Positions 25,333 to 34,198 of a stretch of 55,759 nt of DNA are shown in pieces. Position numbers and translations under genes: made by a program. The stretch spans positions 1-55,759 of the forward strand of contig JABDCA010000018.1 in assembly GCA_013288345.1 (NCBI GenBank), given 5' to 3'. The DNA comes from Bacteroidota bacterium. GTDB taxonomy: Bacteria > Bacteroidota > Bacteroidia > JABEUT01. Within the stretch, counting starts at the first letter, position 1. Each line of letters starts with the position of its first letter. The notes beneath the pieces were generated by a model. That model had not been told where the DNA came from. It was given only the letters and a program-made list of their open reading frames with translations, and made no database searches.

Positions 25333-27555
25333 TTATTGGTTCGTGTCAACCCTGCTTACTTTAATAACACCATCTACCTTTTCAAGCTTTTTCATTAAGC
25401 TGGTAAGGTGAGCGGTATCGTGTACGAACACTATAATATTTCCTTCAAAGGTGCCATCGTTGGTATCGAAACTGATGTAACGCATGTTTACGTTCAGTTC
25501 GTTCGATATAACCTGGGTAACATTATTTACCAGGCCCATTTTATCGATACCAATAATTTTTATACCTGCCAGGAATGAGATAAGCTTTTGGCTGGTCCAT
25601 TTTGCCTTTACAATTCTATAGGCATGGTTCGACATAAGCTCTATAGCATTGGGGCAGTTTACACGGTGTATTAAAATTCCTTCGTGTGCGGTTATAAAAC
25701 CAAAAACGTCATCGCCGGGTATTGGGCTGCAACATGGCGATAGCTTGTATTCTAAATTATCAATGCTGTCACCAATAACCAAAAAGTCTGATTTGCCACG
25801 CTTGTTCGATACAAGTTGCTCAAGTGTTTGTGCAGGAACTTGTGGCTCTATCTTTTTATCTTTTACTTTAATAAAGTCTTTCAGTTCCTTAGTGGAAAGG
25901 TTGCCCATCCCAACCCTGTAGTACAATTCAGATACATCGGAAAGATTAAGGAACGAAGCCAAGCGCTTTACAAAAACATCACTAAACTCCAGTTTGTTTT
26001 GCTCAAATTTTTCTTGCAATGTTTCTTTTCCAAGGGCAATTTGCTTGACCTTTTCTTCTTTCAAAAACTCTTTTATGCGCGACTTGGCTTTGGCCGTAAC
26101 CACAAAGTTCATCCAGTCGGCCTTTGGCGTTTGCTTGTTCGATGTAAGTAGTTCTACCTGGTCGCCGCTATTCAGTTTATGGCTAAGCGGAACAAGCTTA
26201 TGGTTTACTTTAGCTCCAATACATTTGGTTCCGATTTCTGAATGCACATCAAAAGCAAAATCGAGTGCGGTAGAGTTTACAGGCATAGAACGCATTTCGC
26301 CTTTTGGTGTAAACACAAATATTTCGTCGGCAAAAAGGTTTAGCTTGAAATCATCAATAAAGTCCAGTGCATTACTATCTGGGTTCGATAACGACTCACG
26401 TATTTTTCTCAACCACTCCTCCAGCGGGTCTTCAGTATGCTCCGGTCCGCCTTGTTTGTATTTCCAGTGTGCTGCATAACCTTTTTCAGCTACTTCGTTC
26501 ATACGCTCACTGCGTACCTGCACCTCAACCCATTGTCCGTTTGGCCCCATAACGGTAGTATGCAATGCTTCATAGCCATTTGCTTTCGGTGTAGAAACCC
26601 AGTCGCGCAAACGATCGGGGTTAGGGTAGTAAAAATCAGTAACTATCGAATAAACTCTCCAGCAATCTGCTTTTTCCTGTTCAGGTGGTGAGTCAACTAA
26701 TATGCGAATAGCGAAAATGTCGTACACCTCTTCGAAGGGTACGTTCTTATTTTTTATTTTACTCCATATGGAGTAAATAGATTTCGGCCTTCCGAATATT
26801 CTGAACTTTATTTTTTGTTCGTGTAAGGCTTCACGTAGCGGAATAATAAACCTGTGTATATAACGGGCACGCTCAGCCTGGGTATCTTTTAATTTTTTAT
26901 CTAAGTCACTGTAAATCTCCGGCTCGGTATATTTCAATCCCAAGTCTTCCAACTCGGTTTTAATATTATTTAAACCTAGGCGGTGGGCGAGTGGAGCATA
27001 TAAGTAAAGTGTTTCAGATGCTATTTTTAACTGCTTGGTCCTCTCCATCGACTCAAGCGTACGCATATTATGCAACCTATCGGCCAGCTTAATAAGTATA
27101 ACCCTTACGTCGTCGGCAAGAGTAAGTAACATTTTACGGAAGTTCTCTGCCTGTAATGAAGAAGAAGCATCAAACACTCCTGATATTTTTGTTAACCCGT
27201 CAATAATAGAGGCAACTTTTTTGCCAAACATTCCCTCAATATCCTTAAGGGTAATGTCGGTATCTTCTACCACATCGTGCAGCAAGGCGCATACAATAGC
27301 AGTTGCGCCAAGGCCAATTTCTTCAGCAGCAATACGTGCTACAGCAATAGGGTGGTATATATAAGGCTCACCCGATTTGCGGCGGGCCTCTTTATGCGCT
27401 TCAACAGCTACGTTAAAGGCCTTGCGTATCATTTTTTTGTCATCGTCGTCGAACTTACGGCGCGATGAACGCAACAAGCCGCGATACCTGTTCAGTATCT
27501 CTTTCTTCTCCTGCTCTATATTAATTACCGGCGTAATCGGTGCTGCGGCTTCCAT
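25333..27555 (-). CDS. Bifunctional (p)ppGpp synthetase/hydrolase (RelA/SpoT family)
   Basis: Makes and degrades the stringent-response alarmone (p)ppGpp. It is 740 aa, full length for a long Rsh. An HD hydrolase domain covers about 45-200 with His68 (YIYHPIAVARI) and His93-Asp94 (LLHDVVED) intact. The synthetase domain covers about 235-390 (FRIFGRPKSIYSIW, DIFAIRILV). TGS covers about 410-475 (FVFTPKGEMRSMP). A helical/zinc-finger-like region (SPCCSPIPGDDVFG) and an ACT domain follow from about 660. Intact hydrolase motifs suggest a SpoT-like bifunctional enzyme. It is divergent from hemE, each with its own TAnnTTTG box in the spacer. Confidence 0.95.
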   Translation of the reverse strand: MEAAAPITPVINIEQEKKEILNRYRGLLRSSRRKFDDDDKKMIRKAFNVAVEAHKEARRKSGEPYIYHPIAVARIAAEEIGLGATAIVCALLHDVVEDTDITLKDIEGMFGKKVASIIDGLTKISGVFDASSSLQAENFRKMLLTLADDVRVILIKLADRLHNMRTLESMERTKQLKIASETLYLYAPLAHRLGLNNIKTELEDLGLKYTEPEIYSDLDKKLKDTQAERARYIHRFIIPLREALHEQKIKFRIFGRPKSIYSIWSKIKNKNVPFEEVYDIFAIRILVDSPPEQEKADCWRVYSIVTDFYYPNPDRLRDWVSTPKANGYEALHTTVMGPNGQWVEVQVRSERMNEVAEKGYAAHWKYKQGGPEHTEDPLEEWLRKIRESLSNPDSNALDFIDDFKLNLFADEIFVFTPKGEMRSMPVNSTALDFAFDVHSEIGTKCIGAKVNHKLVPLSHKLNSGDQVELLTSNKQTPKADWMNFVVTAKAKSRIKEFLKEEKVKQIALGKETLQEKFEQNKLEFSDVFVKRLASFLNLSDVSELYYRVGMGNLSTKELKDFIKVKDKKIEPQVPAQTLEQLVSNKRGKSDFLVIGDSIDNLEYKLSPCCSPIPGDDVFGFITAHEGILIHRVNCPNAIELMSNHAYRIVKAKWTSQKLISFLAGIKIIGIDKMGLVNNVTQVISNELNVNMRYISFDTNDGTFEGNIIVFVHDTAHLTSLMKKLEKVDGVIKVSRVDTNQ

Positions 27556-27586
27556 ATCGTAATAAAAGTGTATTCAATTGAGTTTG

Positions 27587-27594
27587 CAAAATTA
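27587..27594 (-). promoter_or_regulatory. -7 box of relA/spoT gene
   Basis: On the minus strand this reads TAATTTTG, matching TAnnTTTG, 32 nt upstream of the ATG at 27555. Confidence 0.5.
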
Positions 27595-27639
27595 CGCTTT
27601 TATCTGCAAGGCTGAAAGTTTTAGTACTTATAAAATCGA

Positions 27640-27647
27640 TAAGTTTG
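27640..27647 (+). promoter_or_regulatory. -7 box of hemE
   Basis: TAAGTTTG matches TAnnTTTG and ends 24 nt before the hemE ATG at 27672. This placement also argues against a start further upstream. Confidence 0.55.
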
Positions 27648-27671
27648 TGGCTTCATATTACGAATGGATAT

Positions 27672-28694
27672 ATGCAGAACGATTTACTGTTAAAAGCGGC
27701 CAAAGGAGAAGAAACATCACGTGTTCCGGTGTGGATAATGCGTCAGGCAGGGCGTATATTGCCGGGTTACCGCAAAGTGCGCGCATCGGTAAAAGATTTT
27801 ACCCAACTGGTAAAAACGCCTGAACTGGCTTGCGAAGTTACCTTAGAGCCTGTGCATGTACTTGGAGTAGATGCAGCCATTATTTTTTCAGACATTCTGG
27901 TAATACCTGAGGCAATGGGTTTGCCCTACCAAATGATTGAAAGCAAGGGCCCGCATTTTGAAAAAACCATTAAGACAGTAAAAGATATTGAGGCCCTGCG
28001 AGTAGGCAGTACCGAAAACTGGGATTATGTGGTAAATGCACTGAAACTTACCAAAAAGGAATTGAATGGTAAGGTTCCTTTGCTGGGTTTTGCCGGTAGC
28101 CCATGGACCATTTTTGCATATATGACCGAAGGCAGTGGTTCAAAGACCTTTTCAGTGGCAAAAAGGATGATTTTTAGTGAGCCAAAACTGGCCCATAGCC
28201 TGTTAGAAAAGATAACTGAAACTACTATTCGTTACCTGAAGGATCAGGTGAATGCTGGTGCTGACTTGGTGCAAATATTTGATTCCTGGGGAGGAATACT
28301 AGGGCATGATACCTATTGGGAGTTTTCACTTCAATATATGGCACGTATTGCAGATGAGCTAAGTAAAGTTGCGCCTGTTACCGTATTCCCCAAAGGAGCA
28401 TATTTTGCAAGCGAGCAACTGGCAAAAGTTAATTGCAGGGTAATAGGGCTCGACTGGGCAGTTAACCCTACCGAGGCCAGAAAAATATTTAAAGACAAGA
28501 CCTTGCAGGGCAATATGGACCCATGTATGCTCTATGCTGATACAAAATCAATAAAAAAGGCCACAGAAACGATGCTTGATGCATTTGGTGGCAGAAACTA
28601 CATAGCCAACCTGGGCCATGGTGTTTACCCCGATACCCCTGTTGACCATGTAAAGTGCTTTGTAGACACGGTTAAGGAATATACTCCCCGATAA
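27672..28694 (+). CDS. hemE: Uroporphyrinogen decarboxylase
   Basis: Decarboxylates the four acetate side chains of uroporphyrinogen III to give coproporphyrinogen III in haem synthesis, in the cytoplasm. It is 340 aa from the ATG at 27672. A possible upstream TTG start at 27645 overlaps the promoter box and adds non-family residues. The substrate-binding motif PVWIMRQAGR (Arg24, Arg28) and catalytic Asp74 (IIFSDILVIPEAMG) are present, as are YMTEGSGSK and the C-terminal NLGHGVYPDTP. It appears monocistronic. Confidence 0.95.
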   Translation: MQNDLLLKAAKGEETSRVPVWIMRQAGRILPGYRKVRASVKDFTQLVKTPELACEVTLEPVHVLGVDAAIIFSDILVIPEAMGLPYQMIESKGPHFEKTIKTVKDIEALRVGSTENWDYVVNALKLTKKELNGKVPLLGFAGSPWTIFAYMTEGSGSKTFSVAKRMIFSEPKLAHSLLEKITETTIRYLKDQVNAGADLVQIFDSWGGILGHDTYWEFSLQYMARIADELSKVAPVTVFPKGAYFASEQLAKVNCRVIGLDWAVNPTEARKIFKDKTLQGNMDPCMLYADTKSIKKATETMLDAFGGRNYIANLGHGVYPDTPVDHVKCFVDTVKEYTPR

Positions 28695-28773
28695 GCCATA
28701 CAAAAGCCTGTACCAGAGTACAATAAACGGGCTGTTTATGCGTTATTAATAGCAAAACCTCACGTTATTTTCT

Positions 28774-28781
28774 TAAATTTG
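28774..28781 (+). promoter_or_regulatory. -7 box of gliding-motility-type secreted protein
   Basis: TAAATTTG matches TAnnTTTG and ends 18 nt before the TTG start at 28800. Confidence 0.5.
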
Positions 28782-28799
28782 TAGATTAAACCTATACTG

Positions 28800-30866
28800 T
28801 TGGCTAAAAGCAAACATATAATAGTTACCCTTTTTTGCATTATTGGTTTAATGGCAATTAGTTCGCGTATTGCTGCACAATCAACCATTGGGCCACCACT
28901 TATTACCTGCATAGCAATTGACTCAGCCGGAACAACAGCTACAGTTACCTGGACAATACCCAGTGATACTAATAATACATTCAGTTCATACACCATTAAT
29001 TCGAGTAATGTTGCAGGTGCAGGCTATACCAGCGGCCCGGCAGTTTGGCCCGACAATGTAAACACAACCAATATTACAGGCATAAATGCCAACATAAGCT
29101 CTATATACTTTTTTGGAGTTACCAATACCTCTAAAGGAAATGCGGTGGGTGATACGGTACAAAGCATTAACCTTATTTTGACACCTTTAGTTGGTGGTGG
29201 TGTAGCACAATTGACCTGGAATGCTATGCATACCCCTAACCTTAAAGGATTTAACGGTTGGTATAAAATATATCGTGAATACTTGTTTAAATGGACATTG
29301 ATTGATTCTACCAAGGGATTGATTTATAAGGATACTATAACCTATTGCAATGCCAAACTGAAATATAAAATTGTAACTGATGATGCCTCAGGATGCCAAT
29401 CTAACTCAAACTGGGTTGCAGGAAGCTTTGTAAGTAAATTTCCACCGGCCTCACCTGTTATGGATACTGTAAGTGTAGGGGCTGCCGGTAATGTTGAAAT
29501 TTCATGGTACAAAAGCAGTTCGGCTCAGGCAACAGGTTATATCGTGTATGAACTCATAAACAACAAATGGGTGCCCATTGATACTACTCATGGAATAGGC
29601 AGTACGTATTATAATTTTACCGGAGGTTCTCCTGGAACCGGTTCCGAGAATTTTTGTGTAGCCGCTTTTGATAGTTGCCAAAATCTAAGCCCAATAAGCG
29701 CACTGCAACGTACCCTGTTTATAAAAAATGTACCGGATAAATGTGCACAGGAAAACACATTGAACTGGAACGCGTATGTCAATCTTATTCCGGGTGTAGG
29801 AAAGTATGTGCTTTATCAAAGTGTTAACGGCGGTAAGTATACTGTACTTAATTCTTCCGATACAACTACTTACGAGGAAACCGGGTTGAATACCATAGAA
29901 ACGCTTTGTTACTTTGTACAGGTTATAGATAAGAATAACCCTAGTGTAACTGCTTCTTCCAATATAATATGCTACCAGACAACATTGCCACCACCACCAA
30001 AATTTAGTTACCTGCAGTTTGCAACGGTTTTAAATAATGGTAGCGTTTCAACAAAAAACCAAATCAACTGGTATATAGATACTGGAGCTGGGGTTCAGGA
30101 ATACCTTGTTAAAGGTGAGGACTCGATAGGTGGATTACAAACTATTGTGGCAACCGTACCTGCTGTTGCCCATCAGGTTTATTATAGCTGCATTGATCCT
30201 ATCGCTAATCCTAATAATCATAGTTATACCTATAGGGTTTTTGCAAAGGATAGTTGCAATTATATTATTGATAGTACCAATATTGGCCAAACTATGTTCC
30301 TTAGTGCAATGGGTAATAATACTGGGCAGAACGTGCTGACCTGGAATAATTACATTCATTGGGCCAATGGCGTTGCGCGATACTTTATTTATAGGAATGA
30401 AGACGGGGGAGCGTTTTCATTGATCAGTCCGGCATTGGCCCCAACGGCAGGTGTTAATACCTATACTGATGATGTAAGTGCTATCATTACCGGGCAAGGT
30501 GTGTTTGGCTATTATATACAGGCAATTGAAGTTCCTTCGACTTATACTTTTGTAGATACGAGCATATCTAACATTGCGGAAGCCTATCAGGACCCTCGTT
30601 TATATATACCCAATGCTTTTAACCCGAATGGGATAAATAAGATATTTAAACCTGTAGGTGTGTTTGTAAATATTCAGAACTACGACTTTACCATATACGA
30701 CCGCTGGGGCCAGTTAATATTCGAAACAACCGACGATACTCAGGGATGGGATGGCACTTTCCACGGCCGCAAGGTAGAGGAAGGTGTGTATATTTATCGT
30801 ATTACATACTTGTCGAGCAAGGGCGAGTACCTTAACCAAAAGGGCTGGGTAATGATGCTTAAGTAG
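28800..30866 (+). CDS. Secreted protein with gliding-motility-associated (type B) C-terminal domain
   Basis: The 688-aa protein probably initiates at TTG (28800); the next in-frame ATG would remove most of the signal peptide (SKHIIVTLFCIIGLMAISSRIAAQ). The body looks like several fibronectin-III-like modules ('…ITWTIPSDTNNTFSSY…', 'ISWYKSSSAQATGYIVYEL…', 'LNWNAYVNLIPGVGKYVLY', 'LTWNNYIHWANGVARYFIY'). The end is the CHU_C / gliding-associated domain ('YIPNAFNPNGINKIFKP', 'YDRWGQLIFET', 'GWDGTFHGRKVEEGVYIYRI', '…GWVMMLK'). By family this is a T9SS cargo sorted by the type-B signal, retained on or released from the surface. The binding partner is unknown. Confidence 0.82.
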   Translation: MAKSKHIIVTLFCIIGLMAISSRIAAQSTIGPPLITCIAIDSAGTTATVTWTIPSDTNNTFSSYTINSSNVAGAGYTSGPAVWPDNVNTTNITGINANISSIYFFGVTNTSKGNAVGDTVQSINLILTPLVGGGVAQLTWNAMHTPNLKGFNGWYKIYREYLFKWTLIDSTKGLIYKDTITYCNAKLKYKIVTDDASGCQSNSNWVAGSFVSKFPPASPVMDTVSVGAAGNVEISWYKSSSAQATGYIVYELINNKWVPIDTTHGIGSTYYNFTGGSPGTGSENFCVAAFDSCQNLSPISALQRTLFIKNVPDKCAQENTLNWNAYVNLIPGVGKYVLYQSVNGGKYTVLNSSDTTTYEETGLNTIETLCYFVQVIDKNNPSVTASSNIICYQTTLPPPPKFSYLQFATVLNNGSVSTKNQINWYIDTGAGVQEYLVKGEDSIGGLQTIVATVPAVAHQVYYSCIDPIANPNNHSYTYRVFAKDSCNYIIDSTNIGQTMFLSAMGNNTGQNVLTWNNYIHWANGVARYFIYRNEDGGAFSLISPALAPTAGVNTYTDDVSAIITGQGVFGYYIQAIEVPSTYTFVDTSISNIAEAYQDPRLYIPNAFNPNGINKIFKPVGVFVNIQNYDFTIYDRWGQLIFETTDDTQGWDGTFHGRKVEEGVYIYRITYLSSKGEYLNQKGWVMMLK

Positions 30867-30942
30867 GGTATTTAATTGAATAGCTTTTAGCTACATAGGC
30901 AAAGTAACCGCGTAAAGCAGCCCCCCACAAAAAAAATAAGAT

Positions 30943-31311
30943 TTAGTGAATAATAACGGTTGTGGTAGCTGTACCGCCAACATTTAACTGTAACAAGCCC
31001 TTACCTGTCATAGCACCTTTGCTGGCAGCTATATCGAATATGGCCGGTAATTTAAATGAAAAATAGGCATGTCCATTATTGTCGGTAGTAGCGGTACCTG
31101 TTACCTGGCCAGGGCCTTTGTATCCTGAAGCAGATAAATAAACAGTAGCGCCAACAACAGGAACCTGAACACCCGATGTGCCGGTAGTATCTACAACCAA
31201 AATGGTTGCATCACATGTTGTATTTTTTTGGCAGGAAGATTGTGTTACAGCAACTGCCGAAAACAATATTACTGCCACTAGAAAGAAGGAGAGTGTAATT
31301 AATTTTTTCAT
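30943..31311 (-). CDS. Small putative lipoprotein with Ig-like/carboxypeptidase-regulatory-like fold
   Basis: The 122-aa protein has an N-terminal hydrophobic signal (LITLSFFLVAVILFSAVAV) followed by TQSSC, a loose lipobox. The mature part has 'TCDATILVVDT……VPVVGATVYLSASG…..GTATTDNNGHAYFSFKLPA.FDIAASKG', the pattern of bacterial Ig-like 'prealbumin/CarboxypepD_reg' modules. It is probably periplasmic or outer-membrane attached. A TATTTTTG box on the minus strand lies only 2 nt from the ATG, so the true promoter is unclear. It is divergent from the cyclophilin. Confidence 0.6.
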   Translation of the reverse strand: MKKLITLSFFLVAVILFSAVAVTQSSCQKNTTCDATILVVDTTGTSGVQVPVVGATVYLSASGYKGPGQVTGTATTDNNGHAYFSFKLPAIFDIAASKGAMTGKGLLQLNVGGTATTTVIIH

Positions 31312-31364
31312 CCAAAAATAAAATCATGTACCTTTACGACGTACAAAAATAAACAAATTTTGAA

Positions 31365-32213
31365 ATGATTAAAAGAAATCTCATAACAGCTATGGTTTTA
31401 GGGGTAACCACCCTTGGCATGGCTGCAACGTTTGCAGGGCATACAGGCGAAAAAGAGACCAAAATAAAAATTCATACTACCATGGGCGACATGGTGGTAA
31501 AGCTTTATAACGAAACCCCTCAAACCAGGGATAATTTTATTAAGCTGGTTAAGCAGAAGTTCTATGATAGCACACTGTTCCACAGGGTTATACATACATT
31601 TATGATACAGGGAGGCGACCCAAACTCAAAAAATGCCAAACCGGGTGTAATGTTGGGTAGCGGCGATGCCGGTTATACTGTTCCTGCTGAAATTGTACCG
31701 GGCCTTTTTCATAAAAAGGGTGCTTTGGCAACGGCAAGGCAAGGCGACCAGGTTAACCCGACCAAAGCGTCATCGGGCTGTCAGTTTTACATTGTACAAG
31801 GCAAAGTATTTACAAACGGGGCTTTAGATACTATGGAACAACGGATGAATTTTGGCATAAAGCAACAGATTTTTACCAAGATTATCAGCATGCCTCAAAA
31901 TACCGAAATGAAAAGAAAATTTATCAAATACCAGAACGAGAGTAATATTGACAGTTTGCAGGCACTCACTAAAACAATAGAACCTATTATTGATTCTATG
32001 TTTGAAAAAGCCGATAAATTTAAATTCAGCCCTGAGGAGAGAAAGGCTTATACAACAATAGGTGGTACACCGCAGTTAGATAATAACTATACCGTTTTTG
32101 GCGAAATTGTGGAAGGATTGGATATTGTAGATAAAATAGCTGCGGTTAAAACCAGCCCTGGTGATAGGCCTGTTGAAGATGTACGAGTATTGAGTATGGA
32201 AATAGTGAAGTAA
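31365..32213 (+). CDS. Secreted cyclophilin-type peptidyl-prolyl isomerase
   Basis: Catalyses cis-trans isomerisation of prolyl bonds, here probably in the periplasm. The 282-aa protein has a signal-peptide-like start ([21 protein letters not shown]) and a cyclophilin domain in two parts. Motifs [30 protein letters not shown] and [11 protein letters not shown] hold the catalytic Arg, Phe and Gln positions. A helical insertion of about 80 residues (about 155-235) comes before the final strand block '[22 protein letters not shown]'. The long insertion is larger than in compact cyclophilins. It lies 4 nt upstream of pheS, so they are probably co-transcribed. Confidence 0.9.
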   Translation: MIKRNLITAMVLGVTTLGMAATFAGHTGEKETKIKIHTTMGDMVVKLYNETPQTRDNFIKLVKQKFYDSTLFHRVIHTFMIQGGDPNSKNAKPGVMLGSGDAGYTVPAEIVPGLFHKKGALATARQGDQVNPTKASSGCQFYIVQGKVFTNGALDTMEQRMNFGIKQQIFTKIISMPQNTEMKRKFIKYQNESNIDSLQALTKTIEPIIDSMFEKADKFKFSPEERKAYTTIGGTPQLDNNYTVFGEIVEGLDIVDKIAAVKTSPGDRPVEDVRVLSMEIVK

Positions 32214-32217
32214 CAGT

Positions 32218-33246
32218 ATGGAAAGCAAAGTAAAAGAACTAACAGCAGAAGTAGGTGGGGTAAGTATAACTAACCCCGAAGATGCGGAACAATTCCGCTT
32301 AAAATATTTAAGTAAAAAGGGAATACTTGCTGTATTGTTCGATGAGTTTAAAACCCTTGCACCTGAAGAACGAAAGGTGGTTGGTAAGCAACTGAATGAA
32401 CTTAAGCAGCTTGCTGAACAGAAATTCGCGCAGGCAAAAGATCTGTCCTCAAACAATGGTTCTTCTGCCAAGGAAAGTATTGACCATTCATTGCCATCTG
32501 AGCCTGTTGATTTAGGTTCAAGGCATCCTATTTCATTAGTAAGAACAAGCATAGTAGATATATTTAATAAAATAGGTTTCACTATTTCTGAAGGGCCGGA
32601 GATTGAAGATGACTGGCATAATTTTGGGGCGCTTAACTTCCCCGATGATCATCCGGCACGCGATATGCAGGATACTTTTTTTGTGGAATCAGACTATGCT
32701 GAAAAGTGGCTACTCAGAACTCATACTTCATCTGTACAAGTAAGAGTGATGAAGAACCAAAAGCCTCCTATTCGTACTATATCACCGGGCAGGGTTTACC
32801 GGAATGAAACCATTTCTGCACGTGCGCATTGCCAGTTTCACCAGGTAGAAGGATTGTATGTAGATGAAGGTGTTTCATTTGCTGACCTTAAACAAACGCT
32901 CTACTACTTTGTACATGAAATGTTTGGCGAAGACATTAAGATACGTTTCCGCCCTTCGTTCTTCCCGTTTACTGAACCCAGTGCCGAAATGGATATTACC
33001 TGCATTATTTGCGAAGGCAAAGGCTGCCCTGTTTGCAAGCAAAGCGGTTGGGTAGAAATATTAGGCTGTGGTATGGTACACCCTAAGGTGCTCGAAAATT
33101 GTGGTATCGACAGTAATAAATATACCGGCTATGCATTTGGTATGGGTATTGAACGTATTACGATGTTGCGCTACCAGATAAAAGATTTGAGATTATTTTT
33201 TGAAAATGATATGCGGTTCTTATCGCAATTCAAGTCGGTTTTATAA
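32218..33246 (+). CDS. pheS: Phenylalanyl-tRNA synthetase alpha subunit
   Basis: The class II aminoacyl-tRNA synthetase catalytic subunit that charges tRNA-Phe together with PheT. It is 342 aa. An N-terminal coiled-coil tRNA-binding arm covers about 1-90. Motif 2 contains [22 protein letters not shown] and motif 3 contains [15 protein letters not shown] CxxC…CxxC segment ([12 protein letters not shown]) follows the [12 protein letters not shown] block, as in many bacterial PheS. pheT is not adjacent. The downstream HMG-CoA lyase starts 12 nt later. Confidence 0.95.
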   Translation: MESKVKELTAEVGGVSITNPEDAEQFRLKYLSKKGILAVLFDEFKTLAPEERKVVGKQLNELKQLAEQKFAQAKDLSSNNGSSAKESIDHSLPSEPVDLGSRHPISLVRTSIVDIFNKIGFTISEGPEIEDDWHNFGALNFPDDHPARDMQDTFFVESDYAEKWLLRTHTSSVQVRVMKNQKPPIRTISPGRVYRNETISARAHCQFHQVEGLYVDEGVSFADLKQTLYYFVHEMFGEDIKIRFRPSFFPFTEPSAEMDITCIICEGKGCPVCKQSGWVEILGCGMVHPKVLENCGIDSNKYTGYAFGMGIERITMLRYQIKDLRLFFENDMRFLSQFKSVL

Positions 33247-33258
33247 TTCATAATTGCT

Positions 33259-34107
33259 ATGAAGATAATAGAATGCCCACGTGACGCAATGCAGGGGATA
33301 CATGACTTTATCCCAACCGATAAAAAAGTTGCCTATATAAATTCATTGCTCAAAGTAGGGTACGATACTATTGATGTGGGCAGCTTTGTATCACCAAAGG
33401 CTATTCCGCAAATGAAGGATACTGCGGAGGTGCTGAATAAAATTGAATTGACAGGTACTAAAAGCAAATTGCTTGCCATTATTGCAAACCTCCGGGGTGC
33501 GCAGGATGCAGTGCAGTTCGATCAGGTAAAATATCTGGGCTTTCCATTTTCCATTTCTGAAACTTTCCAGCAACGTAATGCCAATTCTACCATTGCAGAA
33601 TCATTGATAAGAGTGGAGGAGATACAGAATTTATGTGTGAAACATAATAAGGAACTGGTGGTATATATATCTATGGCCTTTGGGAATCCTTATGCGGAAG
33701 AGTGGAACCCGGAGATAGCTATTCACTGGTCGAGGAAGTTGCATAATATGGGTATTCGCATTCTGGCATTGTCTGATACTATTGGTGTTTCTAATCCTGA
33801 AAATATTACTCAACTTTTTTCCACCCTTATACCCGAACTGAAAGATGTAGAGTTTGGCGCCCACCTGCATACCACCCCTGATAAATGGGAAGAAAAAGTA
33901 AAGGCAGCTTATGATAGTGGTTGCCGCAGGTTCGATAGTGCTATTAAAGGTTTTGGCGGCTGCCCTATGGCAAGCGATAAGCTTACCGGTAATATGCCTA
34001 CCGAAAACCTGATAGGTTATTTCAAACAACACAATGTCTCTCTTTCACTCGATATGCAGGCATTTACCGAGGCTATGATCATTGCAGGTAAAACTTTTCC
34101 GCAGTAA
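33259..34107 (+). CDS. Hydroxymethylglutaryl-CoA lyase
   Basis: Cleaves HMG-CoA to acetyl-CoA and acetoacetate, the last step of leucine degradation. It is a 282-aa DRE-TIM barrel (HMGL-like). The N-terminal ECPRDAMQG supplies the catalytic Arg8 and metal ligand Asp9. FGAHLHTT carries the metal-binding HxH. The HMGCL signature GGCPMASDKLTGNMPTENL holds the catalytic Cys near residue 235. Citramalate or isopropylmalate synthases are longer and lack this Cys loop. It closes a cyclophilin-pheS-HMGL run with 4- and 12-nt gaps. Confidence 0.88.
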   Translation: MKIIECPRDAMQGIHDFIPTDKKVAYINSLLKVGYDTIDVGSFVSPKAIPQMKDTAEVLNKIELTGTKSKLLAIIANLRGAQDAVQFDQVKYLGFPFSISETFQQRNANSTIAESLIRVEEIQNLCVKHNKELVVYISMAFGNPYAEEWNPEIAIHWSRKLHNMGIRILALSDTIGVSNPENITQLFSTLIPELKDVEFGAHLHTTPDKWEEKVKAAYDSGCRRFDSAIKGFGGCPMASDKLTGNMPTENLIGYFKQHNVSLSLDMQAFTEAMIIAGKTFPQ

Positions 34108-34127
34108 ATATCTTTTTTTAGAGAATC

Positions 34128-34171
34128 AGAATTGTACTTACTTACGACTGATAACTATCGACTAACGACTA
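34128..34171. repeat. CGACT-rich degenerate repeat upstream of proline dehydrogenase
   Basis: Several close copies of ACGACT/CGACT (ACGACTGATAACTATCGACT, then AACGACTATT) fill the spacer just before the -7 box at 34177. It could be relic tandem duplication. No function is recognised. Confidence 0.45.
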
Positions 34172-34176
34172 TTCCC

Positions 34177-34184
34177 TATATTTG
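34177..34184 (+). promoter_or_regulatory. -7 box of proline dehydrogenase-murB
   Basis: TATATTTG matches TAnnTTTG exactly and ends 14 nt before the ATG at 34199. Confidence 0.6.
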
Positions 34185-34198
34185 CCGCACTATTTAGT

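Noticed and set aside
25994-26479. 161-codon antisense open frame inside the RelA/SpoT gene
   Set aside because: It is a low-complexity Ser/Phe-rich shadow of the complementary strand, with no family resemblance.
31313-31320. TATTTTTG on the minus strand as promoter of the 122-aa lipoprotein
   Set aside because: It ends only 2 nt from the ATG, which would leave no room for a start site upstream of the codon; probably chance in AT-rich DNA.
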